Source of the DNA: Chloroflexota bacterium
GTDB taxonomy: Bacteria > Chloroflexota > Anaerolineae > Aggregatilineales > Phototrophicaceae
Length of the DNA stretch: 11,691 nucleotides
NCBI GenBank assembly: GCA_003242205.1
Contig: QGUR01000134.1
Span: 1 to 11,691 of the forward strand
Reading direction: 5' to 3'
Numbering within the stretch: the stretch's first letter is position 1; each line of letters begins with the position of its first letter. Positions 1-6,377 of this stretch are shown in pieces. The notes beneath the pieces are model-generated. The model was given only the letters and a program-made list of their open reading frames with translations. It searched no databases and was not told the origin of the DNA. A program made the translations under genes and the position numbers.

Positions 1-472
1 GATTATGGGCGTAGCCTTGACCGCTGCACAGGACCTGATTCACCCGGACGGGCGGCTCAACCAGATCGCGCACTTCGGCGGTGACGCCTTCTACTGCGTT
101 GACGCCGACAAAAACCCCACCAACGATCTGGAGGCCTTTGAGGAAGATGGCGGCTTCCTGCTGCTGGACGCCAACGGCCAGGAACTGTGGTTCGTTGCCG
201 CTGCAGACGTGGCGGAAGCGGTGGCCACGCTTGAAGCTGACAGCGAGCCGGTCCTCATCGCGTCCGGTCAGGGCAGCTACGGCCCGGTCGAACTCTACGT
301 CTACCTCGCTGGCGATGAGCCTGAATTTGTCTTCATCGGCTACGACGAGCACGGCAAGTCCAACAGCCTGACGTTCCGTGGTTGCTCGCCGGTTGGCCCG
401 GGCCCCGACCCCGACCAGCCGGAGGCAGCGGAAGATCCGACACCGACTGCGACGCCGTTTCCGGTAGCATAA
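1..472 (+). CDS. Secreted/surface-type protein of unknown function, 5'-truncated
   Basis: The frame is open to the left window edge and ends at TAA 470-472, so this is the C-terminal part of a longer gene. An ATG at 5-7 exists but has no visible ribosome binding site within the window and is probably internal. The visible ~155 residues are acidic and rich in short beta-like stretches (for example FLLLDANGQELWFVAAADV and VELYVYLAGDEPEFVFIGYDEHG), with two cysteines (in FYCVD and RGCSP). The end is a Pro/Thr/Asp-rich tail running to PTPTATPFPVA, a low-complexity linker style common at the ends of exported proteins in Anaerolineae-type Chloroflexota (knowledge from family style). I do not recognise a catalytic motif or a named domain. 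Export is an inference from the tail alone, because the N-terminus and any signal peptide lie outside the window. Coding is supported by GC-rich third positions and by the hairpin placed directly after the stop. Confidence 0.75.
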   Translation, partial: IMGVALTAAQDLIHPDGRLNQIAHFGGDAFYCVDADKNPTNDLEAFEEDGGFLLLDANGQELWFVAAADVAEAVATLEADSEPVLIASGQGSYGPVELYVYLAGDEPEFVFIGYDEHGKSNSLTFRGCSPVGPGPDPDQPEAAEDPTPTATPFPVA

Positions 473-488
473 GCAACTGAATAATCGA

Positions 489-520
489 GGGCCTGAGCAA
501 ATTGCTCAGGCCCTGATTTT
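489..520 (+). terminator. Intrinsic-type terminator between convergent genes
   Basis: A perfect 10-bp stem GGGCCTGAGC (489-498) / GCTCAGGCCC (504-513) with an AAATT loop is followed by TGATTTT (514-520). It starts 17 bases after the stop of the upstream + gene and 19 bases below the stop of the - strand gene at 532. The T-run is short on the + side and only TCGATTATT on the - side, so it may serve both directions, more weakly for the - strand. Confidence 0.72.
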
Positions 521-531
521 CCCCACACAGG

Positions 532-1368
532 TTAAATGCGATAGACCTTCGACGCCGTGCCTCCGAGCACGGCGTTGATTTCCCCGCTGGAACGGCCTTC
601 CAACGCGTCATTTATCCCTAGCCAGATGGCCTGATAAGAACCGGCCAGCGTGGAAACTGGCCAGCCACTGCCAAACATCAGGCGATCTGCCCCGAAGGCG
701 TCGAACGCGACATCGACGTAGGGCTTGAGCGTGGCGGATGTCCACGTTTCCCAGTCCGCATACAGCGGCAGGCCGGACAGTTTGGCATACACGCGCTCGT
801 GCTCGGCGGCCTCGCGAAGCTGGATTTCCCATGGCGTCAGGTTACCAGCGCGAATCGGCGGCTGGCCCAGATCGTCAATCACGATGGTCAGGTCGGGCAC
901 GGCTTTCGCCACTTCGGAAACCAGCCGCAGATATTCGGGAAAACCCCCGGAAAACTCGAAGAGCTGGCGCTTGCTGGCCAGCAGCTTCAGCGATTCGAGC
1001 ACGACAGGCTGCAAGACCCACTCGACGTTCGTCTCCAGATTCAGCAGATGGCGCACGCCGCGAAATTTCGGGTGTTGCGAGTACATATCAATGCGCTTCT
1101 CCACCTCTTCGGGGATCATCAGATCGACCCACCCGACGACCGCGCCGATCCAGTCGGTCGCATCGGCGACGCGCAACATGTAGGCCGTATCCTCATACGA
1201 ATTGGCGCTTTGCACCAGCACGGTGCGATCAATGCCGGCGGCACGAAGCTGCGGCGCGAGGTCCTCAGGTTCAAACGACCTGTAGAGCGGCCCAAGCTCG
1301 GCTGTTAGCCAGGGATATTCGACTTCATGCATGTTCCACAGGTGTTGGTGCGCGTCAATCCGTGCCAT
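532..1368 (-). CDS. Amidohydrolase-2 / COG3618 TIM-barrel hydrolase (lactonase-like), atypical active site
   Basis: The 278-residue product has the full-length layout of the COG3618 family (amidohydrolase-2, which includes L-fucono- and L-rhamnono-lactonases that open sugar lactones in the cytoplasm). Visible landmarks are the N-terminal IDAHQHLW (His7, His9), FRGVRHLLN (His107), VYAKLSGL at ~193-200 and LMFGSGWPVSTLAGSY at ~230-245. The start at 1368 is chosen because AGAGGAG lies just upstream and the metal-binding HxH motif follows at once; an in-frame start at 1449 would add an Arg-rich leader with no family counterpart. Two positions are odd: the usual VLDHLGKP reads VIDDLGQP (Asp166 where His is expected) and the usual GSDWP reads GSGWP (Gly235 where Asp is expected). 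In the family, as I recall it, these belong to the active site, so activity or chemistry may be altered. It stands alone as a transcription unit with its own TATAAT box. Substrate unknown. Confidence 0.88.
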   Translation of the reverse strand: MARIDAHQHLWNMHEVEYPWLTAELGPLYRSFEPEDLAPQLRAAGIDRTVLVQSANSYEDTAYMLRVADATDWIGAVVGWVDLMIPEEVEKRIDMYSQHPKFRGVRHLLNLETNVEWVLQPVVLESLKLLASKRQLFEFSGGFPEYLRLVSEVAKAVPDLTIVIDDLGQPPIRAGNLTPWEIQLREAAEHERVYAKLSGLPLYADWETWTSATLKPYVDVAFDAFGADRLMFGSGWPVSTLAGSYQAIWLGINDALEGRSSGEINAVLGGTASKVYRI

Positions 1369-1451
1369 GCCTGCTCCTCTCATGAGTAGCAGCGACAATG
1401 CGCGCTTTTCGCTCCGCCGTCGCGCTGCTTGTGGCCGACCTGCCCGCACCT

Positions 1452-1480
1452 ATTATAAGGTGGAATGTAATAAAATAACC
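1452..1480 (-). promoter_or_regulatory. Candidate sigma-70-type promoter for the lactonase-like gene
   Basis: On the - strand a perfect TATAAT occupies 1457-1452, in an AT-rich patch that stands out from the GC-rich surroundings. The -35 side is poor: the best matches at 16-18 bp spacing are GTTATT, GGTTAT or TGGTTA. Transcription would start near 1445 and give an untranslated leader of about 75 bases before the ATG at 1368. Confidence 0.5.
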
Positions 1481-1569
1481 AGTGCGTTACGGGCGCTGGT
1501 TTCGAAGTGACCGCGCGGGAAACTCGCTGCTTATGAAAAATGAGGGAAACGCCGGGGATAGATCGAAGC

Positions 1570-1612
1570 GCCCGCGCCTCTTGCTTCGTAGCTTACGGCA
1601 GGAGACGCGGGC
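1570..1612 (-). other. GC-rich stem-loop downstream of the small basic protein gene
   Basis: GCCCGCG-C-CTC (1570-1580) pairs with GAG-A-CGCGGGC (1602-1612), a 10-bp stem with one mismatch and a ~21-base loop. It begins 7 bases past the stop codon of the - strand gene ending at 1619. There is no T-run on the - side, so it may end or protect the transcript but is not a standard intrinsic terminator. The rest of the 1369-1618 gap holds only the promoter above; I see no gene in it. Confidence 0.35.
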
Positions 1613-1618
1613 TGGTGT

Positions 1619-1966
1619 TTATTTCGCCGGTTCGTCGCACGGCAGGCTTGCGCGCCGGAACGTGCCGGTTTCCCGCACGATAGGCCGCATTTCGTTCGTC
1701 ATCAGCACCAGATCAGTCGCCCGGCGGATGCGCGTTTGGCGATACGGCGGACGGTCTGTGCGGGTCAGCGCTACCCAGTTGGCGCTGGCCCGCCGCCACC
1801 CAGCAATGCCTGCGCTCAGCCACTGGCGAAACCGGGTGATCGGGGAGACGTGAAAGCGCGTCTCGCGGGCCAATACTGCCAGGCGTTCCATCTCGGCTTC
1901 GCGCAGCAGGTCGCGGGCGCGCGCCCGCGATACATTTTCGATTTCATATAGATTATGCAAATCCAT
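1619..1966 (-). CDS. Small basic protein of unknown function
   Basis: The 115-residue product starts at an ATG with a strong AGGAGG about 9 bases upstream. The N-terminal third is predicted helical and charged (YEIENVSRARARDLLREAEMERLA, split here as residues 7-20 and 21-30), followed by a Trp- and Arg-rich middle (RQWL at ~47-50, GWRRASANW at ~56-64) and a basic C-terminal end (RQTRIRRATDLVLM at ~76-89). No signal peptide or clear transmembrane segment is visible, and I recognise no domain. Short helical proteins with an 'RARDLLREAEMERL'-like start are common as hypotheticals in Chloroflexota and Actinobacteria (recollection, not a search). It begins 27 bases after the stop of the DUF2917-like gene, so the two are probably co-transcribed, and the Shine-Dalgarno lies in that gap. 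A longer opposite-strand reading (1482-1853) has no comparable start signal and is rejected. Confidence 0.7.
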   Translation of the reverse strand: MDLHNLYEIENVSRARARDLLREAEMERLAVLARETRFHVSPITRFRQWLSAGIAGWRRASANWVALTRTDRPPYRQTRIRRATDLVLMTNEMRPIVRETGTFRRASLPCDEPAK

Positions 1967-1993
1967 GAAGAAGCCCTCCTCCTGCGCGATAGT

Positions 1994-2293
1994 TCAGAGT
2001 TCGACTTCGATTTCAACCGTAGCGCGGGTTGCCGATGAGACAACCGCGTGATCCCGACGCCGGGATAGAAGCGCGAGCGCTTCTCCAGCCTGAATGATGT
2101 AATCGCGCCCGGCAAAGGTTGCCCAGGCTTCGCCGCGTACCACCCGCAGCCAGCGCGCTGCATGGGGAAGATGCGCGTAGTTCTTGCCACGCAGCGTTAG
2201 CCTGTGCCGCACCGGCTCGTCGTCAACAACAGCATCGCCACTGGCAGCGCCGGTCGCCGCCAATTCTGGTGTTGTGTCGTCATTCTGGCGCAT
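1994..2293 (-). CDS. DUF2917-like protein
   Basis: The 99-residue product has a low-complexity N-terminus (residues 1-28, Ala/Asp/Thr-rich) and a compact beta-rich domain at ~29-99. That domain follows the DUF2917 pattern as I know it: a hydrophobic/polar opening (HRLTLRGKNYAHL), then WLRVVRGEAWATFAGRD at ~48-64, a QAGEAL turn at ~68-73 and a final beta strand (ATVEIEVEL). In known members the WxT and GD/G-E turns give a small cupin-like barrel of unknown function. The start at 2293 is favoured because AGGA sits 5 bases upstream and GGAGG a little further; in-frame ATG 2311 and GTG 2317 are alternatives that add 6 or 8 residues. It is the first gene of a two-gene unit with the small basic protein downstream. 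The domain call is moderate and no biochemical role can be given. Confidence 0.72.
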   Translation of the reverse strand: MRQNDDTTPELAATGAASGDAVVDDEPVRHRLTLRGKNYAHLPHAARWLRVVRGEAWATFAGRDYIIQAGEALALLSRRRDHAVVSSATRATVEIEVEL

Positions 2294-2410
2294 GGCGTTC
2301 CTGGCCTCCATACTCACCCATCACCGTGTAGTCTAGGCATTCAACGCATAGACAGCGCAGAGGAAACGCAAATCCGCCAGACATTCCTGCCTGTGATGGT
2401 AAAATTCTGC

Positions 2411-2443
2411 TAGAATGTGTCGCCAGGTTGTAACCGCGCGGTT
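2411..2443 (+). promoter_or_regulatory. Possible promoter and palindromic operator before the two-TM protein gene
   Basis: TAGAAT at 2411-2416 is a 5/6 match to a -10 box in an AT-rich patch, with no good -35 at 16-18 bp. A perfect 12-bp palindrome AACCGCGCGGTT at 2432-2443 lies just downstream, where a repressor could sit, 33 bases before the chosen GTG start. Both are short and could be chance. Confidence 0.3.
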
Positions 2444-2476
2444 CGCCCCGCGCCTGATACGGATGAGGACACGAAC

Positions 2477-2761
2477 GTGGATACCAGTCGACTTGAAAAG
2501 CTGCCGGTCATCTCCTGGGCCGTCGGCCACCCGCGAATTGCGGCCTGGATCGTGTTGTCGCTGGGCATGATCATTCTGCTGGTGATTGAAGCGCGTGAGG
2601 TGGGTCTGCTGGCAACCCAGTGGCTGGCGCTCATCGTCGCCTGCGTACTGGTCGCGGGGGCCTGTGTATGGATCATTAGCTGGGAAGGCGACGATGAAAC
2701 CGACGACGACCTGACCGGTGAGGCGGCTGTCAAAGACGACAGCGCGACCACGCGCGGCTAG
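2477..2761 (+). CDS. Small two-TM membrane protein with acidic tail
   Basis: The 94-residue product starts at GTG 2477, chosen because GAGGA lies 7 bases upstream; an in-frame GTG at 2417 would add 20 residues (SPGCNRAVRP...) encoded over the palindrome and the TAGAAT region and lacks a ribosome site. Two hydrophobic segments are clear: ~21-39 (IAAWIVLSLGMIILLVIEA) and ~46-67 (ATQWLALIVACVLVAGACVW, then II). A short loop joins them, and the last ~26 residues are hydrophilic and acidic (EGDDETDDD) and end TTRG. Basic residues before TM1 (R5, K8, H18, R20) put the N-terminus inside, so both ends should be cytoplasmic. I recognise no family. It is transcribed alone, divergent from the DUF2917-like gene (183 bases between the starts), and ends 30 bases before a strong bidirectional terminator. 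Confidence 0.72.
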   Translation: MDTSRLEKLPVISWAVGHPRIAAWIVLSLGMIILLVIEAREVGLLATQWLALIVACVLVAGACVWIISWEGDDETDDDLTGEAAVKDDSATTRG

Positions 2762-2791
2762 CCTACCCCCACCCCTTCCGACAGCGAATAC

Positions 2792-2840
2792 AAAACCTCT
2801 CCACCTGCCCGGCAGCAAGCCCGGCGTGTGGAGAGGTTTT
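2792..2840. terminator. Bidirectional intrinsic terminator
   Basis: AAAACCTCTCCAC (2792-2804) and GTGGAGAGGTTTT (2828-2840) form a perfect 13-bp stem whose A- and T-runs give a U-tract for both strands. The 23-base apical part contains a second CCCGG/CCGG-rich fold. It lies between the stop at 2761 (+) and the stop at 2861 (-), so it can end both convergent units. Confidence 0.9.
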
Positions 2841-2860
2841 CATGTTAGGGAATTGCCCGG

Positions 2861-3772
2861 CTAGCGAATCTTCAATTCGCCGATGCCGCCGTCGTAACGG
2901 ATATTGATCTGCCGTGTAGCGGTTTCGTAGTTCGGCGACTGCCAGACGCCTTTGCCACCAATCGCCGACCGGCTGCCGCTTACCTGTATGAACGACGACG
3001 GCACGTTTATGTTGCCCAGTCCAATTCTGGCTTCCAGCCGCACCGCCGCGCCGGGGGCCACGCGGATTTCGGTTTCGCCGACGCCGCCCTTGATGACCGC
3101 ATTCATCGCCGTGTTTTCGCCGATCCGCAGCTCGATTTCTCCCGTGCCGGCGCGCAATTGCAGATCGATGTTGCTGTTCGGCGGCACATTGACTTCGATC
3201 TCACCGATGCCGCCGTTGATGACCGCCGGCAGGATGCTGTCGGTCTGCGGCAGATGCACTTCCATCTCGCCCGTACCGCCATGAATCTCCAGCTTTGTCA
3301 GTTGCATCTGGCTCAGGCTGTAGACCGATCTGCCCACGCCGCTGTAAATGTCCAGTTCCAGCGGGATGTTGGGCGTCAGCGCCACATTCCAGCGCAGTTT
3401 GCCACCGCTGCCAAACCAGCCCGCAATCCCGCGCACCCAGTCGGCGGCAGCGCTGCGCTGGCTGAGCGTGACGTCCTTCTCCGTATCGCCGATGACGGCA
3501 AAGTCGATTTCGCCAACGTGCGTGATTTCAGCATCAATCAGCGCGTCATCCGTCGCGGCGTAGACGGCGGTTTCACCTACCGGCGTGTCGAGACGAACAC
3601 GTGCTGCCGCGGCATTGCCGACGATTTCGGTGAAGCGCTCGGTCTTGATAGCCTCTTCATCGCCGGCCACCCCTAGCGACTGCACAAACTCGCTGATGCG
3701 GTCGCCAAGCTCCGCGAACGAGAACGACCACTCGGTCTTGTAGGTTGTGTTCTTGCGTTTCTCCTCGGCCAT
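2861..3772 (-). CDS. Soluble LiaF-like/toast-rack beta-solenoid protein (GxGE repeats)
   Basis: The 303-residue product starts at ATG 3772 behind AAAGGA. It has no signal peptide or transmembrane segment. Residues 1-55 are charged and partly helical, ~56-105 resemble a toast-rack N-domain (TPVGETAVYA, VGEIDFAV), and ~138-256 form a repeat domain with a G-x-G motif at 145, 166, 188, 209, 230 and 251 and a last one at 296. The spacing is 21, 22, 21, 21, 21 and 45. Four of the central rungs read GxGE (GGTGEMEV, GGIGEIEV, AGTGEIEL, GGVGETEI). The end (GVWQSPNYETATRQINIRYDGG) matches the end of the neighbouring gene (GVWQTAGFDTAERQIEIIFHGG), so the two are paralogues. LiaF-type proteins in Firmicutes report on envelope stress to a two-component system; no such kinase is in this window. 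With no export signal it is predicted cytoplasmic. It is the last gene of the run, 61 bases after its paralogue. Confidence 0.88.
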   Translation of the reverse strand: MAEEKRKNTTYKTEWSFSFAELGDRISEFVQSLGVAGDEEAIKTERFTEIVGNAAAARVRLDTPVGETAVYAATDDALIDAEITHVGEIDFAVIGDTEKDVTLSQRSAAADWVRGIAGWFGSGGKLRWNVALTPNIPLELDIYSGVGRSVYSLSQMQLTKLEIHGGTGEMEVHLPQTDSILPAVINGGIGEIEVNVPPNSNIDLQLRAGTGEIELRIGENTAMNAVIKGGVGETEIRVAPGAAVRLEARIGLGNINVPSSFIQVSGSRSAIGGKGVWQSPNYETATRQINIRYDGGIGELKIR

Positions 3773-3804
3773 GTCATGTTTCCTTTCGAGTTAGCGTTGT
3801 GCAA

Positions 3805-3831
3805 TTGCCGTGCGGTGGCTTCACCCGGCAA
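3805..3831 (-). other. Intercistronic stem-loop between the two solenoid genes
   Basis: TTGCCG (3805-3810) pairs with CGGCAA (3826-3831), and inside it GGTG (3814-3817) pairs with CACC (3822-3825) around a four-base loop, leaving a 3-base bulge on one side. It begins 2 bases past the stop of the membrane-anchored paralogue and lies ahead of the ribosome site of the soluble one. No U-run follows on the - strand, so transcript stabilisation or partial attenuation is likelier than full termination. Confidence 0.45.
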
Positions 3832-3833
3832 AC

Positions 3834-4844
3834 CTAACGAATGTTCAGGCTGCCGGTTCCACCGTGGAAAATGATCTCGATCTGGCGTTCTGCCGTGTCG
3901 AAACCGGCGGTCTGCCACACGCCTTCGTCGCCAATGAAGCGGCTTTCCTCACCGCTCACGCGCGTCCAGCCGCGTGGCACGTTGATCGACCCGGTTCCGA
4001 CCGAGCCGCTCACCCGCACCGCCGCGCCATCCGGCACATCAATGGCGGTGCTGCCGGTTCCGGTGTTCACACGCAGCGTTACGGCGGCACGATCGGGAAT
4101 GGCGACGTTGATACTTCCCGTTCCGGAATCAAGCAGCACTTCATAGGGCGTCTCCAGAGCAGGTAAAGCAACGGTAATCGAGCCGGTACCCCCGTGAACC
4201 TCCAGACTGTTGAGCATCACATCGGCAAGCTGAAGCTCGGACGATCCGGTTCCGGTGTTCACGATCAGGTCAACCGGAACCCCCGTATTGAGCCCCAGTT
4301 CCCAGTCGGCTTCGTCTTCATCGGTGAAAAGGTTGAAGAAGAAGGAGCTAGTGCGCTCGAATTCATTGTGCAGGTTCACAAAGCGCCGGCCATCTTCGTC
4401 GCCGATGGCGATGTCCAGCCTGCCGAAATAGTTCACCTCGCCTTCCAGCAGCTTGTCCGGGTCAGTGGACGGAGTGACGCGCAGGCTGCCAACGGCAACA
4501 TCAAGCTGGATTTCGGCGCTTTCAGCGTCATCCAGAGGAATGTCGATGGTTTCGGTCTGCGCTTGCTGAGCCTGCACAAGGCCAAGCGAAGGCCCCGCCA
4601 GCACCAGCGCGACGATCAATGCCACCGCGCCAACGCCGATTAGCGTCGACAGAGCGGGCGAACGGCGGCCTAACAGGAGTTCCAGCCCAATGGCGATGAG
4701 AATCACGGGCCAGAAGCGGAAGAGTACCGAAAGGTGCGCGCCGGTAATGACATTGGCCTGAGCAAGCAGCCAAATCACGCCAGCGCCGATCAGAATGGCC
4801 GGCCAGATCGATAAGCCAGTACGATGCGGTCGTGTTTCCTGCAT
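3834..4844 (-). CDS. Membrane-anchored LiaF-like beta-solenoid protein (GTGS repeats)
   Basis: The 336-residue product starts at ATG 4844 behind GGGGGAG. Three hydrophobic segments at ~11-31, ~39-58 and ~66-90 match a LiaF/LiaI-type membrane domain (IWPAILIGAGVIWLL, then FWPVILIAIGLELLLG). Basic residues R5, R8 and R60-R61 flank them, so the long C-terminal part is predicted outside the membrane. A toast-rack-like N-domain follows (VAVGSLRVTPSTDPDKL, ~117-131), then a solenoid with GTGS at 198, 219, 241, 262 and 283 (spacing 21, 22, 21, 21) and 329. The sequence ends at a GVWQ...RQIEI-type closing segment shared with its downstream paralogue. The family is tied to cell-envelope stress in Firmicutes (LiaF, VraT); the role here is inferred from architecture only. 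The gene follows the TPR gene by 95 bases and precedes its paralogue by 61, consistent with one operon. Confidence 0.9.
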   Translation of the reverse strand: MQETRPHRTGLSIWPAILIGAGVIWLLAQANVITGAHLSVLFRFWPVILIAIGLELLLGRRSPALSTLIGVGAVALIVALVLAGPSLGLVQAQQAQTETIDIPLDDAESAEIQLDVAVGSLRVTPSTDPDKLLEGEVNYFGRLDIAIGDEDGRRFVNLHNEFERTSSFFFNLFTDEDEADWELGLNTGVPVDLIVNTGTGSSELQLADVMLNSLEVHGGTGSITVALPALETPYEVLLDSGTGSINVAIPDRAAVTLRVNTGTGSTAIDVPDGAAVRVSGSVGTGSINVPRGWTRVSGEESRFIGDEGVWQTAGFDTAERQIEIIFHGGTGSLNIR

Positions 4845-4939
4845 GGCGTCAACTCCCCCGGATATTACGGGCTACTGGTATTTACGCAGCCAGTGGGGAA
4901 AAGTTGCGACGCCGGTTTTCAATGCCTGCAAACGCCGGC

Positions 4940-6145
4940 TCAGTTCGCCGGGGCGCAGCCGGGAGGGCCTTCAGGAGGATAGGTCCACGTCTGGCGCACG
5001 GACTCGTCGGCGGTCATGGCGCGAAACTCGTTGTAGGTCGTCAGCAGAGTGCGGCAGTCGCCGAGGATTTCGGCGGCCTGCCCCTGCAAATACCAGCATT
5101 CAAAGCGCCGCTCGCTGACCGGGACGCCCTGAATGACCTGCAGGGTCGAACAGCGGTGCAGGCTGTCACGCGCGGCAGCGAAATTGCCCTGCAGGAAATA
5201 CTCGCGCCCCAGTTGGTACCAGCCATCCGGCCAGCTTGGCGCAAGCTGGGTCACTTCCTGACAGTAATGCAGCGCGGCTTCGCGCTCGCGCATGGTACTG
5301 GAAAGCTCGCACAGACGGAAACGCGCCTTGACGTTATCGCCGTCGAACGTCAACACCTGATAGTAAGCCTGTGTTGCCATGTCGGCATTGCCGAGCTGAA
5401 GGGCAAACAGCGCCTTCTCGAAATAGAGCGGCAGCAGGCGCGGGTTAAGCTGGATGGCCCGGTCAACGGTGTCGATGGCCGTTTGATAATCGGCAACATT
5501 GCTGTAACTGAGCGCTGCCGCCCGCAGCGCGTCCACGGCCCACCCGCGGCCCTCGACGGCGCGCTGGCTCTCGCGCATGGCGATTTCGAAGCTGCCGACG
5601 CTACCATAGGCCAGCGACATGGCGGTGCGGGCCAGCGCATGATCCGGGTCGATGTCCAGCGCGCGCTGGGCCACTTCCGCCGCTGCCGCCGGGTTCCCCC
5701 CCGCGGTGAGCGCGAACGCATGGACAGCCAGCAGGTCCGGATTGCCGGAAACGCGCGTGACGACTTCCGATGTCAATTCCAGCGCGGACTGGCGGTCAAC
5801 GGCGCGGTTATAATCGCTGTAGCTGCGATAGATCAGCGCCCGCGCAAGCAGGACGACAGCCTCCGGCTGGTCCGGTTCCTCGCTCAGAATATCCCGGCTG
5901 ATCTGAACGGCACTGTCCAGATCTCCCCGGTTAAACGCCTGCAGCGCTGCCGCCAGACGATCATTGATCGTGCTGCCTCCCGGCGGCGCGGCGAGGCCGT
6001 TGGCAAGCCGGGTTTGAAGCCAGTTCCACGAAAGCATACCAACGCCGACCAGTATGCCCAGCAGGATGGCAGACGGCAGGCATCCCGTTTTCCGGCGGCG
6101 ACGATTGCGAAAACTGAGACGAGAGTTATAGCGCTGCACACGCAT
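4940..6145 (-). CDS. Single-pass membrane TPR-repeat protein
   Basis: The 401-residue product has a very basic cytoplasmic start (RNRRRRK at 13-19), one transmembrane segment at ~22-43 (SAILLGILVGVGMLSWNWL) and then a long TPR array outside the membrane by the positive-inside rule. TPR-type helices are visible at ~62-90 (AALQAFNRGDLDSAVQISRD), ~136-168 (GGNPAAAAEVAQRALDIDPDH), ~205-236 (ADYQTAIDTVDRAIQLNPR), ~238-268 (LGNADMATQAYYQVLTFDGD) and ~306-330 (YFLQGNFAAARDSLHRC). TPR domains hold protein complexes together; no partner can be read from the sequence. Start 6145 (ATG) is chosen although its ribosome site is weak, because a TTG at 6193 would add 16 residues over a TAATAATT stretch that looks like promoter DNA. 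It is the first gene of a - strand run with the two LiaF-like proteins. An opposite-strand frame (4832-6280) is longer but shows no domain. Confidence 0.86.
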   Translation of the reverse strand: MRVQRYNSRLSFRNRRRRKTGCLPSAILLGILVGVGMLSWNWLQTRLANGLAAPPGGSTINDRLAAALQAFNRGDLDSAVQISRDILSEEPDQPEAVVLLARALIYRSYSDYNRAVDRQSALELTSEVVTRVSGNPDLLAVHAFALTAGGNPAAAAEVAQRALDIDPDHALARTAMSLAYGSVGSFEIAMRESQRAVEGRGWAVDALRAAALSYSNVADYQTAIDTVDRAIQLNPRLLPLYFEKALFALQLGNADMATQAYYQVLTFDGDNVKARFRLCELSSTMREREAALHYCQEVTQLAPSWPDGWYQLGREYFLQGNFAAARDSLHRCSTLQVIQGVPVSERRFECWYLQGQAAEILGDCRTLLTTYNEFRAMTADESVRQTWTYPPEGPPGCAPAN

Positions 6146-6336
6146 GGATTTTTGCCGGTTGTGTTTGGAGAAGGAGCAACAAGTACCCGCCAATTATTAC
6201 ACACTCGGCGTCAAAACCACATGAATCGTCCTCGTATTTTCCTCACATCATTTCGTTTGCCGCCGGCTTTCGCCGTATAACAGGCGTCACGCCAGAGTCT
6301 TATCGGTTTCTAAAAACCATACGAGCGCCGGTTTTC

Positions 6337-6342
6337 TATAAT
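6337..6342 (+). promoter_or_regulatory. Candidate -10 box for the beta-propeller gene
   Basis: A perfect TATAAT lies 36 bases before the ATG at 6378, giving a short leader that still contains the GGGAGA ribosome site. No good -35 is visible at 16-18 bp. The 232-base gap 6146-6377 is the divergent promoter region shared with the TPR gene; I see no gene in it. Confidence 0.45.
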
Positions 6343-6377
6343 GCGGTCATCGGTGGCTGAAGTTGGGAGATGATTTG

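Noticed and set aside
1482..1853. 123-codon + strand frame overlapping the small basic protein
   Set aside because: It lacks a ribosome site and overlaps a - strand gene that has a strong AGGAGG and sits in an operon-like position.
2333..2818. 161-codon - strand frame across the two-TM gene
   Set aside because: The + strand frame gives two clear transmembrane segments and a good start; the - strand frame runs through the terminator and reads as low-quality Arg/Gln-rich sequence.
4911..4939. GCCGG/CCGGC pairing just after the TPR gene
   Set aside because: It is only a 5-bp stem with a 19-base loop and no U-run; too weak to call a terminator.
4832..6280. 482-codon open frame on the + strand, longer than the gene opposite it
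   Set aside because: It is the antisense of a clear TPR protein, has no domain-like pattern or ribosome site, and shows the Arg/Gln/Ala-rich composition typical of shadow frames in GC-rich DNA.
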